Positions 33,874 to 41,564 of a stretch of 44,550 nt of DNA are shown one piece after another; the first letter of the stretch is position 1, and each line of letters starts with the position of its first letter. The notes under the pieces are model-generated. The model saw only the letters and a list, made by a program, of their open reading frames with translations. It was not told the origin of the DNA and did no database searches. Source of the DNA: Lysobacteraceae bacterium PS02065 (GTDB taxonomy: Bacteria > Pseudomonadota > Gammaproteobacteria > Xanthomonadales > Rhodanobacteraceae); assembly GCA_029959555.1 (NCBI GenBank), contig JASCPI010000041.1, forward strand, positions 1 to 44,550, given 5' to 3'. The position numbers were made by a program, and so were the translations under genes.

Positions 33874-33910
33874 CCCTCTCCCCAACCCCTCTCCCGGAGG
33901 GAGAGGGGCT
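33874..33910. repeat. CCCTCTCC-type dispersed hairpin repeat
   Basis: A C-rich direct element (CCCTCTCCCC then CCCCTCTCCC) whose second half (33886-33895) pairs perfectly with GGGAGAGGGG (33899-33908) over a 3-nt loop. Elements of this kind are common between genes in Xanthomonadales and other GC-rich proteobacteria. It sits between two converging genes and could end transcription from both sides. The rest of the 266-bp gap shows nothing else. Confidence 0.7.
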
Positions 33911-34035
33911 CGAAGCCGCGCGTTTCGCGTGGACGTCCGCGCACATCCTGCGTCGACGTCTGCAGAGGCTGTCCGATAAGAGGCCCGGGCGCGCGGCGCC
34001 AACGATGCGCGACAACGGGAGGACGTCGTCCGGGA

Positions 34036-34851
34036 TCAACCCGGACCGGGCTTCGCGTGCGCGACCTCGGCGATACGCGCGTGCAGCGCGTCGAGCCCGT
34101 CGAACAGTGCAGCGGGTCCCGGCTGCAGGATGATCGGTGACTTGATCTCGTGCAGCGCGCCGTCACGCACGGCCGGGATCGCATCCCAGCCCGGGCGCGC
34201 GGCAACCTTGTCGGGACGGAAGCGCTTGCCGCACCACGAACCGAGGATCAGGTCCGGGCGGCGCCTCACGATCTCGCTGCTGTCGGCGATGATGCGATCG
34301 CGCGCGAGCGATTGCGCGGCGAGTTCGGGAAACACGTCGTCACCGCCGGCGATGCGCACGAGTTCGGCGACCCAGCGGATCCCGCTGATCGGCGGCTCGT
34401 CCCATTCCTCGAAGTAGACGCGTGGCCGCCACGGCAGCGCCGCGGCCGCACGCGCGACGGCATCGAGATGGGCCTGCGCGCGCGCGGCATAGGCCTCGGC
34501 GGCCTGTGGCGCGCCGACCATCGCGCCGAGGCGGCGGATGTAGCCGAGGATGCCCTCGACCGAGCGATGGTTGCTGATCCACACCTCGACGCCGGCACGG
34601 ATCAGCTCGCGTGCGATGTCGGCCTGGATGTCCGAGAAGCCGATGACGAGATCGGGCTCGAGCGCGAGGATCTCGGGCAGCTTGGCGCTCGTGAACGCCG
34701 AGACCTTGGGCTTTTCCTTGCGCGCCCGAGGCGGACGCACGGTGAAGCCCGAGATGCCGACGATGCGGTGATCCTCGCCGAGCGCGTAGAGGACTTCGGT
34801 CGGCTCCTCGGTGAGGCAGACGATGCGGCGCGGGAACGGATCACCGCTCAC
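34036..34851 (-). CDS. Cobalamin-binding-like protein (BtuF/periplasmic-binding fold) lacking a signal peptide
   Basis: A 271-aa protein with the helical-backbone metal/B12-binding fold: RIVCLTEEPTEVLYALGEDH, LPEILALEPDLVIGFSDIQA, EVWISNHRSVEGILGYIRRL and PDLILGSWCGKRFRPDKVAA. BtuF-type proteins deliver vitamin B12 or iron chelates to ABC importers from the periplasm. This one has no signal peptide and no permease or ATPase neighbour, so it may act in the cytoplasm. The start is a GTG overlapping the pdxH stop (GTGA); an ATG at 34875 is possible and would add eight residues. Ligand identity is not certain. Confidence 0.84.
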   Translation of the reverse strand: MSGDPFPRRIVCLTEEPTEVLYALGEDHRIVGISGFTVRPPRARKEKPKVSAFTSAKLPEILALEPDLVIGFSDIQADIARELIRAGVEVWISNHRSVEGILGYIRRLGAMVGAPQAAEAYAARAQAHLDAVARAAAALPWRPRVYFEEWDEPPISGIRWVAELVRIAGGDDVFPELAAQSLARDRIIADSSEIVRRRPDLILGSWCGKRFRPDKVAARPGWDAIPAVRDGALHEIKSPIILQPGPAALFDGLDALHARIAEVAHAKPGPG

Positions 34852-35471
34852 GGGTACAGCAGGCCGCGGGTCCATGTGCCGTCCGCGAGCGTGTAGCGCA
34901 CGCGCTCGTGCAGGCGGAAGCCCGCGCCGTACCAGAACTCGAGCACGTCGGGCCGCAGCACGTAACCGCCCCAGTGCGGCGGACGCGGTACCGCGCCGTC
35001 GGCGAAGCGTTCCTCGAACGCGGCGACGCGCGCCTCGAACGTGTCGCGATCGGGCAGTGGCTGCGACTGCAGCGAGGCCCACGCGCCGATCTGGCTCAGG
35101 CGCGGGCGCGAGGCGAAGTAGGCATCCGATTCATCGTCGCCAAGCGGCACGACGAGGCCCTCGGCACGCACCTGCACCTGCTCGCGCAGATGCTTCCAGT
35201 GCAGCGTGAGCGCGGCCTGCGGATGCGCGGCGAGCTGTGCACCCTTGGCGCTGTCGCGGTTCGTGAAGAAGCGCAGGCCGCGGGCGTCGACGCCCTTGAG
35301 CAGCACGATGCGCGACGACACGCGTCCCTGCGCCGACACGGTCGCGAGGTTCATCGCGGTCGGCTCGGGCTCGCCGGCCGCCTGGGCCTGTGCGAGCAGG
35401 TCGGTGAGCGTGGCGAGGGCCTGCTGGTACAGTGCGGCGGATTCGTCGCGAGAGAGGTTTTCGGCATTCAT
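34848..35471 (-). CDS. pdxH: Pyridoxamine 5'-phosphate oxidase
   Basis: PdxH is the FMN enzyme that oxidises PNP or PMP to pyridoxal phosphate. The 207-aa product shows PTAMNLATVSAQGRVSSRIV, LLKGVDARGLRFFTNRDSAKG, ALTLHWKHLREQVQVRAEG, SRPRLSQIGAWASLQSQ, PHWGGYVLRPDVLEFW and the C-terminal RLHERVRYT. Length is typical. The ATG shares its bases with the start codon of the oppositely oriented kinase gene, and a TAGCAT box lies eight bases before it with no ribosome site. It overlaps the following B12-binding-like gene by 4 nt. Confidence 0.96.
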   Translation of the reverse strand: MNAENLSRDESAALYQQALATLTDLLAQAQAAGEPEPTAMNLATVSAQGRVSSRIVLLKGVDARGLRFFTNRDSAKGAQLAAHPQAALTLHWKHLREQVQVRAEGLVVPLGDDESDAYFASRPRLSQIGAWASLQSQPLPDRDTFEARVAAFEERFADGAVPRPPHWGGYVLRPDVLEFWYGAGFRLHERVRYTLADGTWTRGLLYP

Positions 35472-36318
35472 GGGACGCCATGCTAGCAGCCCGCCGGCGG
35501 GCTACGACGACGCGCTCGTCGCACGCGTGCTCGAGGCCGTCGCGACGTGGCGGGGCCGGCGACGGCGGCCGTTCGTGCTCGGCCTGTCGGCGCTGCAGGG
35601 CAGCGGCAAGAGCACGTTCGCTGCGCAACTCGTCGCCGCGGCGCGCGCGCGCGGCTGGCACGCGCTCGCGTTCTCGCTCGACGATGCCTACCTCGGCCGC
35701 CGCGACCGCGCACGCCTTGCGCGCGAGGTGCATCCGCTGTTCGCGACGCGCGGCGTGCCCGGCACGCACGATGTCGCGCTCGTCGAACGCACGCTCGCCG
35801 ACCTCGCGCGTGCGTCGCCGGCACGGCCCGCGCGCGTGCCGCGCTTCGACAAGGGCCGCGACACGCGCCTGCCTCCCTCGCGCTGGCGCCGCGTCGGGGC
35901 CGTACCGGATCTCGTCATCCTCGAAGGCTGGTGCGTCGGCATCGGACCGCAGTCGACGGCCGCGCTCGCCCGCCCGGTCAATGTGCTCGAGCGCGACGAG
36001 GATGCGGCGCGCATCTGGCGTTCGACCGTGAACGCCGCGCTCGCGGGCGACTACGCGCGGCTGTGGTCGCGCCTGGATCGCCTGCTCGTGCTCGCGGCGC
36101 CGTCGTTCGACGTCGTCGTGCGCTGGCGCAACGAACAGGAAGACGCGCTGCGTCGGCGCGGCGCGCCGCAGGCGATGTCGCCCGCGCGCATCGCGCGTTT
36201 CGTACGGCACTACGAGCGCCTGAGCCGGCACGGCCTCCGCACGCTGCCGGCACGCGCCGATCTGGTGGTGAGCCTCGATGCCTCGCGTCGGGTACGCGGC
36301 GTGCGCAGGCGCGATTGA
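35470..36318 (+). CDS. D-glycerate 3-kinase-like P-loop kinase
   Basis: A 282-aa P-loop kinase of the plant-type glycerate kinase family, which phosphorylates D-glycerate to 3-phosphoglycerate. Walker A ALQGSGKST lies near residue 49. FSLDDAYLGRRDRARLAREV, PLFATRGVPGTHDVALVERT, PRFDKGRDTRLP and LVILEGWCVG follow the family closely. The ATG at 35470 is the only upstream start; a GTG near 35527 would still keep the catalytic domain. If the ATG is used, its codon overlaps the pdxH start on the other strand and the pdxH promoter lies inside this gene. It converges on the hybrid kinase gene with a 6-bp gap. Confidence 0.87.
   Translation: MGRHASSPPAGYDDALVARVLEAVATWRGRRRRPFVLGLSALQGSGKSTFAAQLVAAARARGWHALAFSLDDAYLGRRDRARLAREVHPLFATRGVPGTHDVALVERTLADLARASPARPARVPRFDKGRDTRLPPSRWRRVGAVPDLVILEGWCVGIGPQSTAALARPVNVLERDEDAARIWRSTVNAALAGDYARLWSRLDRLLVLAAPSFDVVVRWRNEQEDALRRRGAPQAMSPARIARFVRHYERLSRHGLRTLPARADLVVSLDASRRVRGVRRRD
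35472..35485 (-). promoter_or_regulatory. Leaderless-type extended -10 of pdxH
   Basis: On the minus strand TGCTAGCAT (TAGCAT at 35485-35480) ends eight bases before the pdxH ATG. The 15-mer GCGGGCTGCTAGCAT is identical to the one before aroK. No ribosome site or -35 is evident. Confidence 0.45.
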
Positions 36319-36324
36319 GCGCCT

Positions 36325-37866
36325 TCAGCCGCCGACGGCGCGGCGCATGATGCGCACGAACTGCTCGATGTTGAGCGGCTTGGTCAGGTAGTGGTCGGTG
36401 CCCGCGGCGATCGCTGCGGCGCGCGCCTCGGCGGTCGGCGTGGCCGACAGCGTCACGATGCGCCCGCGGTAGCCCTGCGCACGCAGGCGGAACACCACCG
36501 TGTTGCCCGACAGGCGCGGCAGCTCCACGTCGACGAGCAGCACGTCGGGCGGGTTGGCGAGCGCTTCGGTGATCGCGGTGTCGGCATCGTGCACGACGCG
36601 CACGCGGAAGCCGATGTCGACGAGCAGCATCTCCAGCAGCTGGGCGACATCGGGGTCGTCGTCGACGACGAGTGCGGAATGGCTGTGCATCCACGCGCCC
36701 TCGTCGGCGATGCGGTCGGCGTCGCCGTTCTCGCGGCGCAACGTCGGCAGCACGACGCGGAAGCACGTGCCCTGCCCCGCCACGGAGGTGAAGGTCAGCT
36801 CGCCGCGCATCTGCTCGACGAGCCGCTTGACGATGCTCAGGCCGAGGCCCGCGCCCTTGCTGCCGTTGCGCACGCCGCGATTGAACGGCACGAAGATGCG
36901 CTCGCGGAACTCCTCGGGGATGCCGATGCCGGTGTCGCGCACCTCGGCCTCGAGCACGTCGCCGCGCCAGGCGATGCGCGCGACGACACCGCCGCGCGCG
37001 GTGTAGCGCACCGCGTTCGAGAGAAGGTTCACGAGCACCTGGCGCACGCGAGTCTCGTCGAGGATCGGGCGCTGCTCGCCGCGGTCCTCGAGCTCGATCA
37101 GGAACGCGAGGCCGAGGTCGGACGCGAGCGGCCGGAACATCGCGTCGAGGTCGTCGACGAGCGCCTGCAGCTCGATACCCTCGGGATTGAGGAGGGTCGC
37201 GCCGGACTCGCTGCGGCCGTACTCGAGCAGGTTCTCCGACAGCGTGAGCAGGTAGGTGGCGTTGCGTCGGATCGCGCGCAGCGACAGCTGGGTGTCGTCG
37301 TCGCGGTCCACGTGCTGCTCGAGCAGGTGCAGGTAACCGAAGATCGAGGTCAGCGGCGTGCGGAAATCGTGGCTCAACGTCGCGATGAGCGCGTTCTTGA
37401 GGGCATTGGCCTCCTGCAGGCGCGTGCGCTGCTGCTCGAGTTCGCCGCGGATCTCGCGCAGCTGCTGGATCGCGCGCGTCTTCTGCTGCCCGGCCAGCGC
37501 GGCCTCGTTGCCGAGCTGCTGCTGCACGCGCTGGCGATCGTGCTCGAGCTGCGCGTCGAGGAAGACGATCGTGTAGCCGGCGTCGCCCGGCACGAGGCTG
37601 ACGTGGGCGACGCGACCGGTCTTGAGCTGCACGAAAGGCAGATCGACCGGTTCGTCGAGCGGAAGGCCCAGGAACAGTTCCTCGAACTCGACGGCACAGT
37701 CCTGTTCGCCCCGGCCGTCGCACCCGAAGGCCTCGACGTCGCCGTGCACGTCGACGATGCGCCAGTCGCGGTCGCAGCACACGACGAGCGGACGCGCCCT
37801 CTCGATGAGCAGGCGCGCGACGAGGTTCTCGATCTCCGGCGGGAAGCTGCCCTCCCGCGCGTTCAC
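36325..37866 (-). CDS. Hybrid histidine kinase with C-terminal receiver
   Basis: A 513-aa soluble hybrid kinase. Residues 20-105 look like a PAS-type sensor (ARPLVVCCDRDWRIVDVHGD). A coiled coil (105-160) leads to the HisKA site SHDFRTPLTS (His166), then the ATPase with N box LLSNAVRYTA (Asn284), DTGIGIP (311) and GAGLGLSIVK. A receiver domain follows (398-513) with VVDDDPDV, phosphoacceptor Asp446 in LLVDVELPRL, and Lys496. No membrane helix is present, so it would sense cytoplasmic signals or a partner. It starts at a GTG overlapping the small GTPase stop (GTGA). It is last in the module and probably signals to the OmpR-type regulator at the operon head. Confidence 0.92.
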   Translation of the reverse strand: MNAREGSFPPEIENLVARLLIERARPLVVCCDRDWRIVDVHGDVEAFGCDGRGEQDCAVEFEELFLGLPLDEPVDLPFVQLKTGRVAHVSLVPGDAGYTIVFLDAQLEHDRQRVQQQLGNEAALAGQQKTRAIQQLREIRGELEQQRTRLQEANALKNALIATLSHDFRTPLTSIFGYLHLLEQHVDRDDDTQLSLRAIRRNATYLLTLSENLLEYGRSESGATLLNPEGIELQALVDDLDAMFRPLASDLGLAFLIELEDRGEQRPILDETRVRQVLVNLLSNAVRYTARGGVVARIAWRGDVLEAEVRDTGIGIPEEFRERIFVPFNRGVRNGSKGAGLGLSIVKRLVEQMRGELTFTSVAGQGTCFRVVLPTLRRENGDADRIADEGAWMHSHSALVVDDDPDVAQLLEMLLVDIGFRVRVVHDADTAITEALANPPDVLLVDVELPRLSGNTVVFRLRAQGYRGRIVTLSATPTAEARAAAIAAGTDHYLTKPLNIEQFVRIMRRAVGG

Positions 37867-38363
37867 GCGGCGACCCGCCCGGCCAGGTCGGCGAACGCGC
37901 GCTCGACGCCGTCGCCGAAGCGCGCGCTGGTCTCGTAGACCGGCAGCGACTCGCGCAGCTCCGCGAGCGTCGCGGGCGCGACTTCCCAGCGGTCGACGAG
38001 GTCGAGCTTGTTGATCAGCAGGATCGCGTCGGCCTTGGGCAGCAGCGCGCGCGACTGCATGAGCAGGTCGAGCGCCGCGCGCAGCGTCGCCTCGCGGGTG
38101 CCGTCGGCGACCAGCAACAAGCCCGAGGCACCGCGCAGGTAACTCGTGTTGAGCGCGTCCAGCGCGCTGCGTCCGGCGATGTCCCAGAGCACGAGCTTGA
38201 CCGGGTCGGCGCCGTCGCGGAGCACCTCGCGACTGTCCACCTTGACGCCGACCGTCGTCAGGTAGCGCTCGGAGAACGTGTTGCTGACGAAGCGCGAGAC
38301 GAGGCTGGTCTTGCCGACGCCGAAGTCACCGAGCATGCAAATCTTGCGAGCCTGTCCGCTCAT
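37863..38363 (-). CDS. Ras-like small GTPase
   Basis: A 166-aa single-domain GTPase of the Ras/Rab/MglA-like kind, rare in bacteria. Nucleotide motifs are clear: P-loop GDFGVGKTS (12-20), switch I threonines TTVGV (36-40), G3 WDIAG (60-64), G4 NKLD (118-121) and G5 ETSA (144-147). The residue after DIAG, glutamine in Ras and Rab, is arginine here, so intrinsic hydrolysis may be slow or depend on a partner. No lipidation motif or membrane helix is visible. It overlaps the upstream Roadblock/OmpA gene (ATGA) and the downstream hybrid kinase (GTGA), so all three are made together. In MglA systems the regulator is a Roadblock protein, matching the upstream gene. Confidence 0.9.
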   Translation of the reverse strand: MSGQARKICMLGDFGVGKTSLVSRFVSNTFSERYLTTVGVKVDSREVLRDGADPVKLVLWDIAGRSALDALNTSYLRGASGLLLVADGTREATLRAALDLLMQSRALLPKADAILLINKLDLVDRWEVAPATLAELRESLPVYETSARFGDGVERAFADLAGRVAA

Positions 38364-40057
38364 GGAGCCAACGCTTCCTGCACCACGCGCACGCGCGCGC
38401 CACGGACGAGGATAGCATCGCCCGCCGCCACGCCCACGTCGCCGGTCGCCTCGACCATCGTCGCGGGCACGCCGCGCGCGACGAGTTCGCGGGCGAGCCA
38501 GGCTGCGCGCGCGACGCGCAGGTCGGCATTGACCGCCTCGCTGCCGGGCGCGTCGTTGAACCCTTCGGCATGCAACCTCAGGGCGACGCCCGCGGAACCC
38601 GCCAGCACGCGGGCACGCGCGATGTCGGCGACGATCGCCTCGACACGCAGGGCCGCATCGGGGGCGACGTCGACGTCGTGCGTGAAGTGCACGAAGCGCG
38701 ACCCGATCTCGTCCGCGAGCAACGCGAGTCCGGCCGCGGCGCGTGCCCGCGCATCGTGCGCGTCGGACACCTCGATCGACACTTCACGCACGCCGGCGAT
38801 CCATGCTGCGCGTGCACGCGCATCGTCGAGCCACGCAGAATCCGCCTCGCCGCGCAACGCGAGCATGCCGCCGGCCACCGTGAGCGACACGCCGTCGGGC
38901 GGCGCGAGCAGGCGCGTGGCGCGGCGCGTGACGACGGCGTCGTCGCCCGACACATAGCCGCGCGTCGTGATCGCCGGCACGACGCCGGCGAGGTCGACAC
39001 CGCGCCATGCCGCTGCGGGCGGCTCGGCGTCGGCGTCGACAAGGCCCTCGATCGTGATCGAACGCCAGGTGCGCGACGACAGCGAAGTCAGCACGAAACC
39101 CGGATGGGCCTCCAGCGCCGTGCGCACCGCGTCCACGCGCGACTCCCAGCGATGCGTCCGCACCCACCACGCCGCGACGAGCGCGAGCAGGACGAGCGCG
39201 ACGATGCGCAGCGGCCATGGCGACCGCGCCGGTCCGGCCGTTGCATCGGCATCGGCGGCGGCCGCGGCGACGAGCGCCTCGGGTGCGAGTGCGGCGGCGT
39301 CCTCGCCGAGGGTGCTGTCGACGCCGAGGTCGGCATGCGTCGCGTGCAGGCGTTCGAGCGCGTCCGCCATCGCGGCGCGCAGCGATTCGGGCGGTACGCC
39401 GTCGATGAAACAGGCGAGGAAGGCACGCGGGCCTTCGACGACCCAGAGCACCGACGAACCGACGCGCGCGGCTTCGAGCGCATCGCCACCGTCGCGCCCC
39501 ACCGAGTCGCGCACGAACTGGCCGATCGCCGTGAGCATGCCGGCGATCGCGTCGCCGTCGAGCTCGGGCTGGTCCGGCGCGGACGCGCGGTGCAACACGA
39601 GGCCCGAGTCGCGTTCGATCAGGAACACGTGGTCGACCCGGTAGCGCAGCCCGTGGCGCAACACGACCTGGGCATACGGCACGCCGCTGCGCATCGCCTC
39701 GAGGCGCCAGCGCAGCCCGCGCAGCGTGAAGCTCTGCTCGAGCACGCCATTGAGGTCGTTCATGAGGCCACGCAAGGCCTCGGTGATGGCCTTGCGGATC
39801 ATCGGGCCGATGATCGGGAACAACGCGTCGACGATGCTGCGGCGGTGCTCGCGCACGGCGCTGCCGAGCGCCTCGGCGACGGGTTCGGCGAGCGCACTCG
39901 CCATCGGCCGCGACGGCGCGTCGCGGACCAGTTTCGGCAGCGCTTCGGCGAGTGCCGCGCGGTCGCGCTCGATCGCCTCGACGCGCGCTTCGGCGCGCGC
40001 GAGCGCCTCGCGCTCCTCGGCGAGCAGGAGTTCCTTGAGCCGGTCGAGATCGCTCAT
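38360..40057 (-). CDS. Membrane protein with Roadblock-like, BON-like and OmpA-like domains
   Basis: A 565-aa protein of the unnamed 'OmpA family' kind. Residues 1-45 form a charged coiled coil. Residues 115-245 have the order helix, two strands (VDHVFLIERDSGLVLHRAS), helix (DGDAIAGMLTAIGQFVRDSV), three strands (SVLWVVEGPRAFLACFIDG) and helix (ESLRAAMADALERLHATH), which fits Roadblock/LC7. A membrane helix at 282-298 is followed by a periplasmic part with a BON-like unit (388-430) and an OmpA-like end (about 468-555: LRLHAEGFNDAPGSEAVNAD, RVARAAWLARELVARG). It thus joins cytoplasm and cell wall. The domain calls come from patterns, not searches; a longin-like fold is an alternative. Its stop overlaps the GTPase start. 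Confidence 0.8.
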   Translation of the reverse strand: MSDLDRLKELLLAEEREALARAEARVEAIERDRAALAEALPKLVRDAPSRPMASALAEPVAEALGSAVREHRRSIVDALFPIIGPMIRKAITEALRGLMNDLNGVLEQSFTLRGLRWRLEAMRSGVPYAQVVLRHGLRYRVDHVFLIERDSGLVLHRASAPDQPELDGDAIAGMLTAIGQFVRDSVGRDGGDALEAARVGSSVLWVVEGPRAFLACFIDGVPPESLRAAMADALERLHATHADLGVDSTLGEDAAALAPEALVAAAAADADATAGPARSPWPLRIVALVLLALVAAWWVRTHRWESRVDAVRTALEAHPGFVLTSLSSRTWRSITIEGLVDADAEPPAAAWRGVDLAGVVPAITTRGYVSGDDAVVTRRATRLLAPPDGVSLTVAGGMLALRGEADSAWLDDARARAAWIAGVREVSIEVSDAHDARARAAAGLALLADEIGSRFVHFTHDVDVAPDAALRVEAIVADIARARVLAGSAGVALRLHAEGFNDAPGSEAVNADLRVARAAWLARELVARGVPATMVEATGDVGVAAGDAILVRGARVRVVQEALAP

Positions 40058-40078
40058 CGCCGCGGCGCGTGCGCGGGA

Positions 40079-40624
40079 TCAGGCGCCGGGAAGGTCGAAA
40101 TCACCCTTGAGGCGCAGCGCGAGCTCGCCGAGCAGGCCGGCGAGATCCTCGCGTCCGACCTTGTCGGCGCGCAGTTCGGCGTGCGTCCGCTGCAGCGAGG
40201 CACCGGCCTCGCTCGCACGCGCGTCGAGCTGCGCGGACAGCTCGCCGATCGCCGTGCGCAGGCGTTCGTCGACACCGGCGAGGTCCTGGCCTAGGGCGTC
40301 GATCGCGCCGGTCGCCTCGGCACGCGCCGTACGGGCCGCCTGCTGCACGCGGGACTCGAGATCGTCGGTGGCCTGGCTGCGGTCGGCGACTTCCTGGCGC
40401 AACTGGCGGGCGAGCTTGTCGACCTGCTCGTCGAGGCGCTTGTCGATCTGGCCGAGACGCTTGTCCAGGGTGTCGCGCAGGCGCTCCATCTCGGCTTCGA
40501 GACGCTCCCCGAACGCCTGGAAGCGGCGATCGTAGTCCCGCATCTGGCCGCCGAACAGGATGTCGCGGATCTGGTCGACGTTGCGGTCGGCCCCGTCGGG
40601 GGCGGCTTTCTTGGAGTCGGACAT
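40079..40624 (-). CDS. Coiled-coil protein of the GTPase module
   Basis: A 181-aa soluble protein of unknown function. After VDQIRDILFGGQMRDYDRRF it is almost entirely heptad-patterned helix (FGERLEAEMERLRDTLDKRL, IDKRLDEQVDKLARQLRQEV and onward to about residue 155), ending in LAGLLGELALRLKGDFDLPG. It could be a scaffold or an elongated regulator. It precedes the Roadblock/OmpA gene by 21 bp and follows the response regulator by 115 bp. The start is the ATG at 40624; the ribosome site is weak, and a minus-strand TAACAT about 40 bp upstream might be a -10. Confidence 0.8.
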   Translation of the reverse strand: MSDSKKAAPDGADRNVDQIRDILFGGQMRDYDRRFQAFGERLEAEMERLRDTLDKRLGQIDKRLDEQVDKLARQLRQEVADRSQATDDLESRVQQAARTARAEATGAIDALGQDLAGVDERLRTAIGELSAQLDARASEAGASLQRTHAELRADKVGREDLAGLLGELALRLKGDFDLPGA

Positions 40625-40739
40625 GGACGGCGTTCCGGCGGCGACTGGCCGCGTTTCGGTCACGATGTTACGCGACTCGACCGGATCTGCCGCCTGGGGG
40701 CCACGCGAGGGACGACGTCGTGCCACCGGAAAGGGAGCC

Positions 40740-41447
40740 TCAGGAGACGCCGACCTGCTCGAGGCGATAGCCGTGCTGGTAGATCGCGACGAGGCGCCAG
40801 CCGTGCTCGCCGTTGAGCTCGAGCTTCTTGCGCAGGCGACTGACGTGGGTGTCGAGCGTACGCGTGGACACCGAGGCACCGAGGTTCCAGACGTTCTCGA
40901 GCAGCGACTCCCGCCCGACGATGCGGCCGTGGCGCCGGAACAGGAACACGGCGAGGTCGAATTCGCGCTGGGTCAGCTCGACCTCGATACCGTCGAATGC
41001 GATGCGCCGGCGGCGCGCGTCGACCGCGTAGGGCGGCAGGTCGATCGCCTCGCTGCTGCGGCCGTCGATACCGACGCGCCGGAACGCGGCGCCGACGCGG
41101 GCGAGCAGTTCGCCACGGCGTGCGGGCTTGACCATGTAGTCGTCGCCGCCCGACTCGAGGCCGCGCACGAGATCGGCCTCGGTGCTGCGCGCGGTCAGGA
41201 AGATGATCGGCAGCGCCGCATTGGCCGACGAACGCACCCAGCTGACGAGGTCGGGCCCGACGCCATCGGGAAGCATCCAGTCGAGCAGCAGCAGGTCGAT
41301 CGCCTCGGAACCCTGGCGGCGGCGGAATTCGTTCACCGACCGGTAGAGACGCGGCGTGTAGCCGGCTTCTTCGAGCCAATGGGCGACGAGCGACGCCTGG
41401 TCGGGGTCGTCTTCGAGGAAGCCCACCACGAGATCGAGTTTGCTCAT
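40740..41447 (-). CDS. OmpR/PhoB-family response regulator
   Basis: A 235-aa DNA-binding response regulator. The receiver (about 1-118) has the acidic pair LEDDPDQ, phosphoacceptor Asp56 in LLLLDWMLPDG, LTARSTEADLVRGLESGGDD and the conserved lysine in MVKPARRGE. The C-terminal winged helix (about 135-230) has ELTQREFDLAVFLFRRHGR, ENVWNLGASVSTRTLDTHVS and HGYRL. It is the first gene of the run leading to the hybrid kinase, its most likely phosphodonor. The upstream gap to the exosortase-like gene is 117 bp and has no convincing promoter. Confidence 0.94.
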   Translation of the reverse strand: MSKLDLVVGFLEDDPDQASLVAHWLEEAGYTPRLYRSVNEFRRRQGSEAIDLLLLDWMLPDGVGPDLVSWVRSSANAALPIIFLTARSTEADLVRGLESGGDDYMVKPARRGELLARVGAAFRRVGIDGRSSEAIDLPPYAVDARRRRIAFDGIEVELTQREFDLAVFLFRRHGRIVGRESLLENVWNLGASVSTRTLDTHVSRLRKKLELNGEHGWRLVAIYQHGYRLEQVGVS

Positions 41448-41564
41448 GCTTCGACCGCCTGTCGTTGATCCTCACGACGCGCCGCACGGGACTCCGCCCG
41501 GCGCCTGTCCAACGTTATGCCATCCCCGTGCCAATGCGTCACGTGACCTCCGGCATGGTTCGCC

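Noticed and set aside
41538..41547. Palindrome GTCACGTGAC upstream of the response regulator gene
   Set aside because: Ten-base palindromes are common by chance and there is no second copy or promoter alignment.
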